DNA of 64,000 nucleotides from Nematostella vectensis. Taxonomy: Eukaryota > Cnidaria > Anthozoa > Actiniaria > Edwardsiidae. The stretch is taken from contig NC_064042.1 in the NCBI RefSeq assembly GCF_932526225.1, positions 15,449,040-15,513,039 on the forward strand, read 5' to 3'. Numbering within the stretch: position 1 is the first letter of the stretch; each line of letters opens with the position of its first letter. Under the pieces are notes generated by a model that did not search any database, had not been told where the DNA came from, and was given only the letters and a program-made list of their open reading frames with translations. This document shows, piece by piece, positions 1 to 12,446 of the stretch. A program made the position numbers and the translations under genes.

Positions 1-155
1 TCGCGCCAGTATTTCGCTTCGCAAAGATCGAGATAAACCAACATCGTCGCTCTGGTCGCACCATCATTGAGCCCATGTGCTTTTATTTCTTGAAATTTAG
101 GATGTAACTCTATCCACCGTTTACGTGAAACTTTAAAGTCCAAGTTATCGGCCAT
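1..155 (-). CDS. partial unrecognised ORF, 5' end, leaving window at base 1
   Basis: An ATG at 155 on the minus strand opens 51 codons without a stop and runs off the left edge. The product begins MADNLDFKVSRKRW and contains a charged segment with the residues LVYLDLCEAKYW. I do not recognise a family. It could be a first coding exon or a transposon-derived ORF. Support is only the open frame and a balanced, protein-like composition. No splice site was needed because the ORF is open to the edge. Confidence 0.3.
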   Translation of the reverse strand, partial: MADNLDFKVSRKRWIELHPKFQEIKAHGLNDGATRATMLVYLDLCEAKYWR

Positions 156-857
156 CAATTCGCGAGTTATATTCGGTACAATGGATTGCAAAGGTTAGAA
201 GTTTAACTCTAGCAAGAAGATGACAATTACAGCCAGGCGTTACACGGTCGGTGTAGTGCACAGGTATCCCAATCTCTGTTAATTTGGTTGGCAGTTTCTC
301 GAAGTTTCATCTCGAGCGACCTCGCGTGGAATGCCGACATTTACACATACCGTAATTGCTTGAATGAGCACTTCCATCGAATAAGCGCCTCACTCGGACA
401 TGCGCCTCGACCCACGCGCCTGGAGAGAAGGAGGCGCGCGCCTGGTCTTTTTCTCGCTTCTTTCCCAACCCTTTGGCTTGCTACGCAGGCTACGCCTGGG
501 AGGGGGGGTATTTGACACCCTACCCATGATGCATCGTATCATCTTAGTCACAAAGGCGGTAAGAGCATGGGCAAAAATACAGTGAATATACAGCGGAAAA
601 TTGTTATGCAATTGGAATAAATGAAGCTGAAACTTACATTGTGTTTAGTTGTTGGTGTTGTTTGTGCCCTGGTGGAAAAACCTAATATTTGATTCGAGAC
701 TGACATTCAGGAAAAAAAACAGGTCGGAAGATTTCCTGGATCAGTGCCTGCGTATTCTCGTTGTGCGTGGGCCACCTCTACCTTACACACGGCATGGATA
801 AGCAGAACGTTAACGGAGATAAAATCGTAAGTCGTATTACTTGCGATTGTAAACTGC
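156..857. other. non-coding stretch with a dispersed repeat fragment
   Basis: No convincing gene. Around 349-400 there is a stretch with the words CGAATAAGCGCCTCACTCG that resembles the sequence at 14625-14700, so it is probably a dispersed genomic repeat. The short ORFs at 288-611 overlap each other on both strands and look like chance. Confidence 0.4.
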
Positions 858-2302
858 GTGACTCAGTCAGTGCATAACTCGCTATTCCTGGTATAAAATC
901 ATTCTAGAAACATGTAGAATGCGTCAGGGTCAGTGCATAGCTCGCGATTTCTGATATAAAATCATTCTAAAACATGTAAAATGCGTCCGGGTCAGTGCAT
1001 AACTCGCGATTCCTGATATAGAATCATTCTAAAAACATGTAGAAATACGTCAGGGTCAATGCATAATTCGCGATTCCTGATATAGAATCATTCTAGAAAC
1101 ATGTAGAATGCGTCCGGGTCAGTGCATAACTCGCGATTCCTGATATAGAATCATTCTAGAAACATGTAGAAATACGTCAGGGTCAGTGCATAACTCGCGA
1201 TTCCTGATATAGAATCATTCTAGAAACATGTAGAAATACGTCCAGGGTCAGTGCATAACTCACGATTCCTGATATAGAATCATTCTAGAAACATGTAGAA
1301 ATGCGTCAGGATCAGTGCATTACTCGCGATTCCTGACATAAAATCATTCTAGAAACATGTAGAAATACGTCAGGGTCAATGCATAATTCGCGATTCCTGA
1401 TATAGAATCATTCTAGAAACATGTAGAATGCGTCCGGGTCAGTGCATAACTCGCGATTCCTGATATAGAATCATTCTAGAAACATGTAGAATGCGTCCGG
1501 GTCAGTGCATAACTCGCGATTCCTGATATAGAATCATTCTAGAAACATGTAGAAATACGTCAGGGTCAGTGCATAACTCACGATTCCTGATATAGAATCA
1601 TTCTAGAAACATGTAGAAATGCGTCAGGGTCAGTGCATAACTCGCGATTCCTGATATAGAATCATTCTAGAAAGATGTAGAATGCGTCCGGGTCAGTGCA
1701 TAACTCGCGATTCCTGATATAGAATCATTCTAGAAACATGTAGAAATACGTCAGGGTCCGTGCATAAATCGCGATTCCTGATATAGAATCATTCTAGAAA
1801 CATGTAGAAATACGTCAGGGTCAGTGCATAACTCGCGATTCCTGATATAGAATCATTCTAGAAACATGTAGAAATACGTCAGGGTCAGTGCATAACTCGC
1901 GATTCCTGATATAAAATCATTCTAGAAACATGTAGAATGCGTCCGGGTCAGTGCATAACTCGCGATTCCTGATATAAAATCATTCTAGAAACATGTAAAA
2001 TGCGTCAGGGTCAGTGCATAATTCGCGATTCCTGATATAGAATCATTCTAAAAACATGTAGAATGCGTCAGGATCAGTGCATAACTCGCGATTCCTAATA
2101 TAAAATCATTCTAGAAACATGTAGAATGCTTCAGGGTCAGTGCATAACTCACGATTCCTGATATAGAATCATTCTAGAAACATGTAGAAATGCGTCAGGG
2201 TCAGTGCATAACTCGCGATTCCTGATATAGAAACATTCTAGAAACATGTAGAATGCGTCAGGGTCAGTGCATAACTCGCGATTCCCGACAAAGAGACATG
2301 TA
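858..2302. repeat. minisatellite, unit about 63 bp, about 23 copies
   Basis: Head-to-tail units of 62-64 bp carry the core CAGTGCATAACTCGCGATTC followed by an ATCATTCTAGAAACATGTAG block. The right-hand copy overlaps the last codons and stop codon of the IgSF receptor on the minus strand: the reverse complement of the core encodes the receptor's final residues and its TGA. The array therefore begins inside the coding sequence and would form the 3' UTR of that gene. Confidence 0.95.
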
Positions 2303-5300
2303 GGTGCCACTCCGAGGGGGCACAGGAGGTGGGACATTATATATAGGGGCGTTCAGACCTGGCAATGGGGGAGTGCCCTCTCGCACATAGACTATCCTGG
2401 CTGCCCTCTTCCGAGGAGTAACTGGCCTATAGTTACTACTATCACTATGTTTAACTGATCTACTGTTACTACTACCTCTAGAGCTTCCTTGTAAGAAATT
2501 CGCAAACACTGTTATAAAAGCTTGGCTTTCGGCCGATGCATCTGAGCGCATGGTTCCAATGCGCTCTAAGAGCTCGTACTCTACGTTACGATAGGACGGT
2601 AGTTCCCATGGCAACTCCTCGTACAAAGTCACCTTGGGCTCAAGGTACCCTGAATCTCTCTCCTCTATGTAGCTAGGGAGGGTGGGTTCGGAGGAACGTC
2701 TCTCAGAAAGGGGCCTTATTGTGGTGGTGCTCCGTGGGTCCGTTGTTAGTTGCACCGTGTCGATACCCGATAAACTTGTCTGTAAGCGAGAAAGGTAAAA
2801 AAATGATAAATTAATAGCTTTCTTTTTACTATGAACATTTCCGAGCATTCAGGCTAAACAACATATAGGAGAAGCTTATATTCTTTAACTGAGGATATGT
2901 TACCTACAGTCGGTGATCAAATATATGATACCCCCCCTCTACAATTTGACACCCTTACTAAAGATTGGTGTTAATCTCCACCATCCCCAGCCCCACTTGC
3001 CTCCAAGTCAATGTTTTTCACAACTATATGCACCTCAAACAGCATTAAACGTGGGAGCGGGGGGGGATTTATTCCCTGTCCTCTTAAAGTTCCGTCTATA
3101 AATCAATTACACAGTGGGCTGTAGTGATGGTATACTGCTACCAGTCACGGGTTGTTAACCTATTCAGGAGTCATCAACCCGGTAACGATTTTGACCGCGG
3201 TTAAGCTATGAAGACACAAGTATTTTGACCGTGGCTTACTTATGAATACATAAGTATTTTGACCGTGGTTAACCAATGAAACGCAAGTATTTTGACCGCG
3301 GTTACCCAATGAATACACAAGTATTTAGATCGTGGTTAACCCATGAATACACAAGTATTTTGACTGCGGTTACCCTATGAATACACAAGTATTTTGACCG
3401 TGGTTAACCTATGAATCCGTAAGTATTTAGATGGTGTTAAACTCATGAATACACAAGTATTTTGACTGCGGTTACCCGATGAATACACAAGTATTTAGAT
3501 CGTGGTTAACCTATGAATCCACAAGTATTTAGATCGTGGTTAACCCATGAATACACAAGTATTTTGACCGTGGTTAACCTATGGATACACAAGTATTTTG
3601 ACCGCAGTTAACCAATTAATACACAAGTATTTTGACCGTGGTTAACCTATGAATACGCAAGTATACTTACGGCTGAAGAGACATAACTCGTCGGCGCTGA
3701 TGGTATTGGGTTTCTGTTCTTCAAAAGATAAGATTCTCATCATTAGAGATACCTGAACCATCAATATTACAAGGTGCACTAAAACACCAACAACTAGACA
3801 ATGTGTGCCAACACCCTAAAACTATTAAAGTCATATTTGCATACCTTATATTTTGAAGATTATGGCTCTCTACTGCAAAAAATAAAAATGAAAAAGAACT
3901 TTGTAAAGGTGTAACCGTAAATAGCGTATTGATGGGGGGATAGATAGATCACGTGGAGTGTCACTCCCGTGCCCATTTTGAGCAGGTCTTTCCGAAGTAA
4001 TCTGGGGCGGTTCTAGGGGGGGGGGGGGGGGGGTAGCGGCATTTGGCTTAAAAATAAAAAAATATATACGAAAGAACAATAAGTCCGGCACCCCCTTTCT
4101 TGAAACTTTTGCCTCGCCCCCCCCCCCCCCCGTTTTTAAACTTCTGCATCCGCCCCTGGTGATTAAACAAAATACAAAAAGGCCCGTAATAAGAATGCCC
4201 TTGTTACCAAGGGCACCACTATGGGGATAATTACTTTTCGCCATTATTCTTCTCACCTGTCTTTATGTGACGTATGACAAACAGTAAGGCAGTGACCAGG
4301 AGAATGATTGTCAGGCCCATTCCTCCGACAATACCACCCGCCGTGATCAGGCCGATACCAGGTGCAGAGGTCTGGGCTGCCGCTACATCTGCAAAAAGTG
4401 AATGTGAAAAATGTTGGGCAAGGACCATTTGATATTTGACGGGGGTTTGACAGATCCTCAAAGAAATATCGAAAAAGGCTCAGGCCCTTCAAAAAAATCG
4501 GGCAGCAAAACTGTCCTGGAAAAGATCGAGCAAAGAAAAAAATTCGTACTCCCCCGACCAAATATCAAATGATCCGTCCCTAAGCAAAATGACTTTCAAG
4601 CTTCCTAGTTCTATTCCCAGCCGATGTCGGGCGTTGCGGGTGTTACCATCCTACGCCCCACGGAGGGGGACCTACTGCGGGCTCACAGAAACGTCTAGTA
4701 CTAGAGCCTACCTATTTTGGTACATTTCTTTATATCAGAGTTTTTGTTAAAGGTGACCTATATTACTTTGCGTTACAATATTGTAACCTATTGAAACCTT
4801 TCTCATACCAATGGTTTTGAGAGACTTAGAGACTTGGCGTTACCTTCCTTGCGTTTCAAAATGCCGCTTACGTGACTGACCTCTAGAGACTCACCTTGCG
4901 TTACAAGAGTGATGTAACCTTTCTCATCACCTAGAGCATTCCTTGCGTGACAAACAAAGGTCCGTGCAGTCAAAGTCGCGACAGTAATGCGTGACAAAAC
5001 GCTTGTCTTGTTTACAAATATGACGTCTTCGATAAAGTCTAGACCTGACCACGTGATACTTGGACGTGGGTTCCCGGATGCCTGGCACGTGATGGTTGCC
5101 TTGGCAACGCCATTCAGGCTTGAGAAGAGTGTCAAAATGGAGGGTTTGACTGCGAAGACAGTAAACATGCCGTTAGCTGTAAAAATTTGACCACCTTTCA
5201 AAGAACAAATAGGGATTCATTTATGCCATTGCAGTATCTCCACTATATATTTATGACATACCGGGGACATACCAGATCTAGAATGCCTTTTTTATCTTAT

Positions 5301-8300
5301 TCGCTTATACTTTATAGTTTTGTCTACAAATACCCCCTGCACTCCCGCTGGGTACGGGCCTGTATTATGCTTCTCGGTGTGACATTGTTTCGTGTTCTCG
5401 TGGCATAGGTAAGAACTCGAAGAAAAAAATACGAAAGTCACCCAAAAGGTTAGTAGAACTAATCATATGAGCGACACGACATGACATGTATTCACTTATG
5501 TCATATAAAAGCTGTCGCTTTTCTGAATGGTCTAAAGGAGCCTGGGGCGAGCACGCGGGAAACCGGCTATGTCCTAAAAAACTTGGGGCCTGGGCCTATT
5601 TTGAACACGGCGGCCGGCGAAATCGTATAGTCGTTAACGCGAAGTTTATCTGGAAATTCTCCACAACCAGAGGGGGACAAAAACGCGAAAAGATGATTGA
5701 AGCGTACTTTCAGATATGTACTGTCCTGATAGGGAACTGACCGAGTGAGAGAGAACGACAGTTTTCACAACAAGATTTAAAATTGATAGGTGAAAAAAAT
5801 GTATATACTTACACAAGACCTCGATAAAAACAGAAGCGCGTCCGATGTCACACTCAATGCCATTACTAGCGGCACACACATACAAGCCATTTTGGTGTTG
5901 CTTGATTGGCGTGAAGGTCAGGTTCCCAGTTGAATTTGCGCCAGCAATTAGCCAGCGGATATCTAAGGGCTCGCTGCCATGCGCAGAACAACCGAGATTA
6001 AAGTTTTCGCCTTCACGAATGGTTAAGTTTCGCACAGGTAAGGACACTACTGGTGGGGCTGAAAAATACAGACCAAAAATATGAGCGGACAAACCATCGA
6101 GTTTGTTTTAAAATAAACTAAAAAAGGCTCACCTTTGACATGCACAACCGCTGACCCATTCAAAACATGTCTGTCACCGCTGATACTGGGAGTGCACGTG
6201 AACAACACGTGACCAGGGCTAGTAGCTGTGGTGATGTATGACCGCGAGGAGGTGGTACCTAGCAAGGTGTTGTTTTTGTAAAATGCGTAGCTTGTGATGT
6301 TGGAAGCGGGGCTTACCGCGCATGTCAGGGTGATGACGTCATCAACACATGATGTCTGAGGGTTTGCTGCTAGATTTGTATAGATTGGTGGTTTTTCTGA
6401 AAGTGATTTAAAATATCAGGTAAGTTAAAAGTATTGTAACTTTAGATACATTGCTTTTGATCTACCCTCCTGCGCAGAACTTTGTGTCTCCGCTCGTTTT
6501 CTTTGATGTGGAGCAGAAAGCTCTGCGCAGGTGGGTACTTTTGTATCTATAGCAACGATGGCGGCCAAGAAAGGTAGAAAACAATGAAGACTTTAAGATG
6601 CGACAACGGCTAAGAAAGGTAGACAACAATGAAGACTTTTAGATGCGATAACGGCTAAGGTAGAAAACAATGACGATTTTAAGATGCGATAACGGCTAAG
6701 TTTTACATACGATAACGGCTAAAGCAGAAAACAATGAAAACTTTAAGATGCGACAACGGCTAAGGTTGTAAGGCTGAAAACAATAGAGACCGTGTGATTA
6801 TAACGCACCCTTAGCAAAAACGGTAACATTGGCCTCGACGCCAAGCCCCAATGTGTTTCCGGGTACACATGTGTACACATTCCTTCCCAGGGATACCGCT
6901 GTGCTAGTATAGACACCCGAGGTCTGGTTCTCTAGAGGTGTCCCTTGGCGGTTAAATTGGTACCACTGTGGAGCTGGGTTGCCTGTGGCAGTGCAGTTGA
7001 GATAGACTGGGTCTCCGTAAGTCACGTTGGGTGGAGATGCCGTGAGGACTGTATAATCGGGAGGGACTGGATATAGAAATAGAAAGAGCAGGCAATGACA
7101 AGAAATGAGAAGCGCAAGGCATTGTGGTATTAGTCAACCCTCTCGTTGATAGACACACTCAAAAGAGACATTTTCAATGCAGTGTAATTAAAGGAGGCAA
7201 AGAGGGATTTGATAAAACACCCGTATAGTATAACCTTGAATTTTCAGTATCACGCTTCTAACGACATGTTTCACAATTCAATTCTTAAACAGGTTGACAC
7301 ATTGAGCCCTTTTTGCAAAAAAGGGAGGTACACACTTTGTAAAATACAGACTTACATTTGACTTCAAGCAAAGTCGACCTTTGACTTGTGAGCCCGCAGT
7401 CCAACCCACATGCGCGACACCAATACAACCCTGCGTCAGATCTGCGCACGGTACGAAAGCTGGCGACAGCCCCCACCGATATCACCTGACCGCCTTTGCT
7501 CCATGTTACGTTAGTGACGTCACCAGTCACGTGGCATTCTAACGTGACAGTTTGGCCCTCATGTGATGTGACGTTCGCGGTAACGTTTGTGATTACTGGA
7601 GGTTCTTCGGGGAAAAATATCAATGAAAATAATCACGCAAGTAATATTGCTAGAGATATGTATTGCGTGACCGCATTTGTCACGTGCAAGCATTTCTAAG
7701 CAAGTCACGTAATCAGGTTACTCCAAAGCATGCCACTTTTAGGTAAGTCACGCAAAACACCTCAAGGGCGTGTCACGCAAGCATCACAGAGTGTCAAGTA
7801 ACAACGTACCTTTGACTTGCACGAGGACGCTTGCCACGTTACCGGTCCCTACTGTGTTATTAGGCACGCAAGTAAAGTTAAAAGCCCCCGCGTCGGGTAA
7901 TCTGACCACGTGACCATAGGTGGTGTTGCCACTAGCCACAAGGCTACCATTCTTGTAGATGAGATACTCGTGTGGATCTGGCTTAGCGGTAGCAGTACAG
8001 CTGAAAGTTATATGATTGTTTACACATGACGTGGGAGAGCTGCTTGTTAGGCTTGTGTTCTCGGGTTTGTCTACAATTAAAAGAATGTACCGAATCTCAG
8101 CGTATTCCTGCATTTTTTTATCGGGTTACCTGTGCTCGAAGATGAACCGCGAGGATCCTTGTAGTTTGGGACGAGATAACTTTCTGTGAAGTCACACAAA
8201 ACGAAGCCCCGTCTATAAGCCTGGGAATAAAACTACATCTCCCCCTTATTTGTCGGGAGATTATCACAAATAAATAAAAAAATGCGAATTTGTCGGTTGT

Positions 8301-11142
8301 AAGGGCCTCAAGTACACCCTCTGATTTCCAACTAACCCATTTTCAGAGAGCATTGAAATACTCGTATCCATTATATCTCCAAACAAAAATCGCTCCTTTC
8401 TATGTCGTATCTATTGTCTTCTCTATCGTCGTTTCTAATATCTTCTCTATCGTCCTCTCTAATATCGTCTCTATCGTCGTCTTTAATTTCGTCTCTATTG
8501 TCTTCTCTATCGTCGTCTCTAATATCGTCTCTATCGTCTTCTTTAATTTCGTCTCTATCGTCGTTTCAATCGTCCACTCTACTGTCGTCTCTATTGTCGT
8601 CTCTCTTATCCTTAACTTCAAATTCAAGGTAGACAGGTTGTCATCACGAACTCCTGTGGAAACTTGAGTAGTAGTTTTTACAACCAACACACCTTCTAAG
8701 ATCAATTTACTAATGAAGAAAGCGGAGTCGAGATTACTGCCAAAAATGAAGTAGAGAAAAAAGGAACGAATATGTATTTTCGTTCTAGTAAAACGCCGGC
8801 TGTAGCAAGACATCGTTCAACAGCTATAGCGAACTCACAATTCACAACCACTGCCGTGGATCTCCTCGTTCCAGGGCACTCGAGACCGTTGTTGGCTGTA
8901 CAAACGTAAACGCCTTCGTCTAACCGATCAATGGGCTTAAAGCTCAAATCACGTGACCCCACGAACCCAGCGACATTGTCTCGGCTCCAGGACACGTTGA
9001 TTGGCTCACTCCCAGTGACGTCACATGGAATGGTCAGGTTAGAGCCTTCGACCACTGTTATGGTCAGCGGAAGCTTTAAAATGGAAGTCGGAGCTGGAGA
9101 GAAAGTAAGGACAGGCGTAAATTTTATAGCGATGAGCTGGTGACACACAGATGTTACTTTTACCTTTCACGTCAATCATTGACGATCCTTTTTCTCCCGC
9201 ACCTACGGCATTCACCGCGGCGCATGAAAACTCGTGGAGTCCTGGTCCCGAGATGTTGACAGTAAAGCTTCCATTGCTAGCGCCCAGCCTTGTGCCATTG
9301 AGAAAGTACAGGAATCCCGTGACAGGTGGTTTGGCTCGCCCAGCGGTACATGTTAATGTGACGTTACCATGGACACAGGACCTTGATGGGCTGGCAATCA
9401 GAGAGGCATCGGCGGGGTCTAGAAAGGCGGGAGAATTTTGACTAAAATAGCGTGCATAATGACCTTTATAAATTATATTCTCTGCCCTCGTCCTGAAAAT
9501 TCTATGTCCTCCCTTATCCCCTCCCTTTTAAATAGTCTTTTTGCTATTTGCATCCGCTCCCCTCCCCCTGCGTACTCACATTGTACGTCCAAGCAAACAC
9601 TAGCGTTCTTGCTCGTCCCCATTCCATTATCGGCCGTGCAATCGTAACATCCGTCATTCAATCTTCCAACACCAGCCAAGCGGAGTGGGCTTCCTGTGCC
9701 TATCACCCTATATCCCTTGGTCCATGTTATGTTGGGGGGTGGACTGCCTGTGGTCTCGCACACGAGCTCTACCGTGTTGTTTTCAAGGACGATGATTGTT
9801 TTATTTGCAGGACTCGTGATGGATAGTGGGACTGCAAATCAATTTGAGACTCAGTGAGGGGTTGCCTTGGGTAGATTCATCGTTCTAAGATGCAAGAATC
9901 AAATTGTTCTCATAATAACAACCTTGAATGTTGTTGCTATAGATATTTGTTTATTCTCTTCCTAATACGGTACTCCATTGGGTATAATATTTGCATATAC
10001 ACTAAAATTTAAGAATATTGTTAAAACATTTTCAGCATTAAAATGCTCCATAAATAAGAACGGCCCAGCCTCAACTGAAAGTTAGACGTTCTTATAAAAA
10101 AGTGTATTTGTGACAGTTTTGTTTCAACGTTTTGCGCAATTAAGGAGCAACATATAGTTCGGATTCCTGACTTACCTAGAACTTTTAGGGAAGTACCGCG
10201 GCTTTGATAAGTTGTTCCATTGAATCCTCCCACTATTTTGATACTATATTCTCCTTCTAATGATGTTTTTACTTTGTTTATAGTTAAAACAGCTTCAAGC
10301 CGCTTGACCTTCAAGGAATAGTCCGTTTTATAAGACTGAAAGATAGTTGTCTTATTGTCATCGTTGCTGTGTGATCCGATGGTATTTTCGCCCCTATTGA
10401 AGCTTAACGTGAAGATATTTTCTCCCTCAACGACGTGAAATGACCATGTAAGTGAGAGGTTGTGCGTGCCTTCAAAAACCTGCACTTGGGACGGTGGTAA
10501 CCGGGTAAATGTGATCAAGCCAGCTGAAAGTGAAACGATTTATAAGGAGTTGAGATCGTAACAACATGTACTGTTACCCGAGGGTCTCAAGGGGGTACCT
10601 GATTTACGGTTAATGGTTAAATAATCAGACGATTTTACGTAAAACGGTTGAACAAATAGGCGTTTTTTCGGTTACGTTTAATTTTTCGGCATCTTTATTA
10701 CTGTTAACGGTTATTTGTTTTCCTCAAATTTACGCTTAAAGCTTAATTTCTTTTTCAACCCCATTGATACCCTCTTACTCGGTAAAACATATCGCGGCCA
10801 ACAATTTAGTCCCCTGCATGTAAACAAGGCCTATTCTAATAGAAACGGTAAAACGATTTGAGTTGTAGTTTGTGGCTACAAAAACCGTATGACAGTAAAC
10901 GCATTGCTTTTTTCATATTTGTATAAAGAAGGTTTTTGCATTGCCGTCACGAATGAAATAAAGTAACAGATTGGCACAACTAATAACTTTTCTCATCTTA
11001 CTAGAACTTTAAAATCAACTTTAACACTTCTTGCATCCATAACACTTTGTAATCTGAAATGTGAGAAAGGTAAGCAGCAAAACGTACCCGTTTGAGATAT
11101 GACGAAGTCAAGTGCGAAGCATAAAACAAAGAAAAATCCCAT
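2264..11142 (-). CDS. multi-Ig-domain transmembrane receptor (IgSF)
   Basis: Predicted cell-surface receptor. Exons (minus strand): 11142-11088 signal peptide (MGFFFVLCFALDFVIS); Ig-like exons 10523-10176, 9831-9580, 9418-9164, 9093-8839, 8070-7810, 7604-7356, 7066-6809, 6396-6133, 6058-5813 and 5149-4895 (alternative start 5176, in frame); TM exon 4388-4257 (hydrophobic from GLITAGG to LLFVI); tail exon 2779-2264. Every Ig exon is phase 1-1 and about 82-88 codons, except the first at 116. Most domains show the Cys...Trp...(Y/F)xC pattern, but the N-terminal domain lacks the cysteines. Many N-glycosylation sequons are present. The tail holds VEYELL (ITIM-type), YEEL 11 residues upstream of it, YRNV (Grb2-SH2 type) and PPPVPPR (SH3 ligand). 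Oddity: the TM exon ends in phase 1 but the tail needs phase 0, so one or more small linking exons are missing. A candidate 28-nt micro-exon lies at 3872-3845. Total about 1120 residues. The extracellular ligand is unknown; adhesion or allorecognition are possibilities only. Confidence 0.85.
3189..3670. repeat. minisatellite, unit about 35 bp, about 14 copies
   Basis: Imperfect head-to-tail units share ACACAAGTATTTTGACCG followed by TGGTTAACCTATGAA. It lies in the long intron between the TM exon and the tail exon of the IgSF receptor. Confidence 0.9.
3998..4158. mobile_element. MITE-like element of a GGGGCGGAT-terminus family
   Basis: The left end reads CTGGGGCGGTTCTAG and the right end is the inverse of CCAGGGGCGGATGCAG, so the block has short terminal inverted repeats. 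The inside is a G homopolymer, an AT-rich core and a C homopolymer. The same termini flank 15536-15685, which suggests a dispersed non-autonomous family. It lies in an intron of the IgSF receptor. Confidence 0.45.
6565..6785. repeat. short tandem array, unit about 46 bp, about 5 copies
   Basis: Diverged units contain GAAAACAATGAAGACTTTAA and GATGCGACAACGGCTAAG. The array is intronic in the IgSF receptor, between the Ig exons 7066-6809 and 6396-6133, and stops about 25 bp before the donor-side exon. Confidence 0.85.
8395..8615. repeat. degenerate TCGTCTCTAATA-type simple repeat
   Basis: Pyrimidine-rich repeat built from TCGTCTCTAATA and TCGTCTTCTTTAATT words. It leaves all three plus-strand frames and one minus-strand frame largely open, so the long ORFs here are artefacts. 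It is intronic, between the receptor exons 9093-8839 and 8070-7810. Confidence 0.85.
9890..10102. repeat. dispersed repeat copy, related to 12228-12446
   Basis: This intronic block shares TATACACTAAAATTTAAG, AACGGCCCAGCCTCAACTG and a terminal GTTCTTATAAAAA with the blocks at 12228-12446 and 12600-12720. Its left end lacks the TTTTTATAAGAAC terminus seen at 12174, so it looks 5'-truncated. Confidence 0.6.
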
Positions 11143-12173
11143 GTTGTAGATGCCGATGGTAAGTTCGGCTTTGGGATGTGAATGGAAACTCAAACTTCAT
11201 AGTTCAAAATGTTATTAATATTTAAAAAAAGCATTTATTTTCAATTGTTCCCATCTAAATTACAGTTTTAATTATTTCATTATCGATTCTGTGTTCTCTA
11301 TCTCTTCTCTTATTAGCTTCCGACTGTGCCGTGGGACGCACGGCGACTGTTTTGGATGTTTGAAATAGTTTCTTAGACTCTGCAGCCGACACCTATTTAT
11401 TATATTCTCCTACTTCAAAAAGGAGACAATCTTTACACACAGCTCTTTACAGTCTTTTTTCTATGGGAAAAGTATTTACTGAATGTTATCTTTTCATTCC
11501 GTCAGCTTTGCAAACATTTAACCTATCAAAAATTTATTGACGAAAACCAGCGTACAATAAAGAAATTATTTACTCTCTAAATTTACGGACTTCCTCCCAT
11601 TTCATTGGGATATCTCAAGAGAAATTGTTATATCCTTTCAATCAATTTTAATATATCAAAATAATAATCTGCAATACTATTATTAAATCGCGATGAATAA
11701 TTATTATGTTATAGATACCTAAAAAAGTATGCTTTGTTATACTGATGTCATGCTTTTGCTAAGTTTTAAGTTTCAGTTTTTGAAATAATTCACAGGTTTG
11801 TGTTTCCTTTCAGAAGAGGGAACATTTGTGTATTTTCGAAAACGTTTGCACACAATCCTACCTACCATAAAACCACAGAAAAGTAATTAACTATTGAAGG
11901 ATATTTCTCTGCTACTGTTTATGCTACTTTTATGTATGTATTCATGTATTCATTGATTCACTCATTCGTTCATTCATTTATTTATTTATTTATTGCACCG
12001 TTATGCTAGCCGATTCCTTAGCTGTATTTCCATAAAAATATCTATTCAAGTATCCTTTACTTAAACAAAACAGTCATTAAAATACTGTTAAAGAGTTTTG
12101 AGAAAGCACCCTCATTTAGGACCTGAATTCTTAACGGTATTGTTAGCGGGTGACTCAGTAGAAATACACTCTT
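11143..12173. other. AT-rich intergenic region upstream of the IgSF receptor
   Basis: No ORF with coding character and no RNA gene was seen. It contains a short ATTCATTCATTT/ATTTATTT simple stretch near 11940-11995. The receptor promoter must lie here or within its 5' UTR, but no specific element could be identified. Confidence 0.4.
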
Positions 12174-12446
12174 TTTTTATAAGAACCTTTTTTATGAGAA
12201 CGTCCAGCCTGAGATTTCACCATTCACAATGCAGAATCAAATTGTGCTTATAGTAACAACCTTATTATTGCTATTGATCACTAGTATAATTCTTTTCCTA
12301 ATAATTCTTTGTGTTTTGTGTTTATGTTCTTATATACACTAAAATTTAAGAAAATGGTTAAAAACATATTCAGGCTTAAAATATCCCCAAAATAAGAACG
12401 GCCCAGCCTCAACTGAAAATTTGAAGTTCTTATAAAAACAAAATTG
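12174..12446. mobile_element. MITE-like element with TTTTTATAAGAAC termini
   Basis: The left end TTTTTTTATAAGAAC and the right end GTTCTTATAAAAA are inverse to each other. The interior matches the intronic block at 9890-10102. No coding sequence is present, which fits a non-autonomous DNA element. Confidence 0.5.

Noticed and set aside
2911-2945. 35-nt candidate exon between receptor TM and tail
   Set aside because: Splice signals are present and the length would fix the phase, but its last codon is TAG in the required frame.
8290-8813. Ser/Ile-rich ORFs on both strands
   Set aside because: Artefact of the TCGTCTCTAATA-type simple repeat in an intron.
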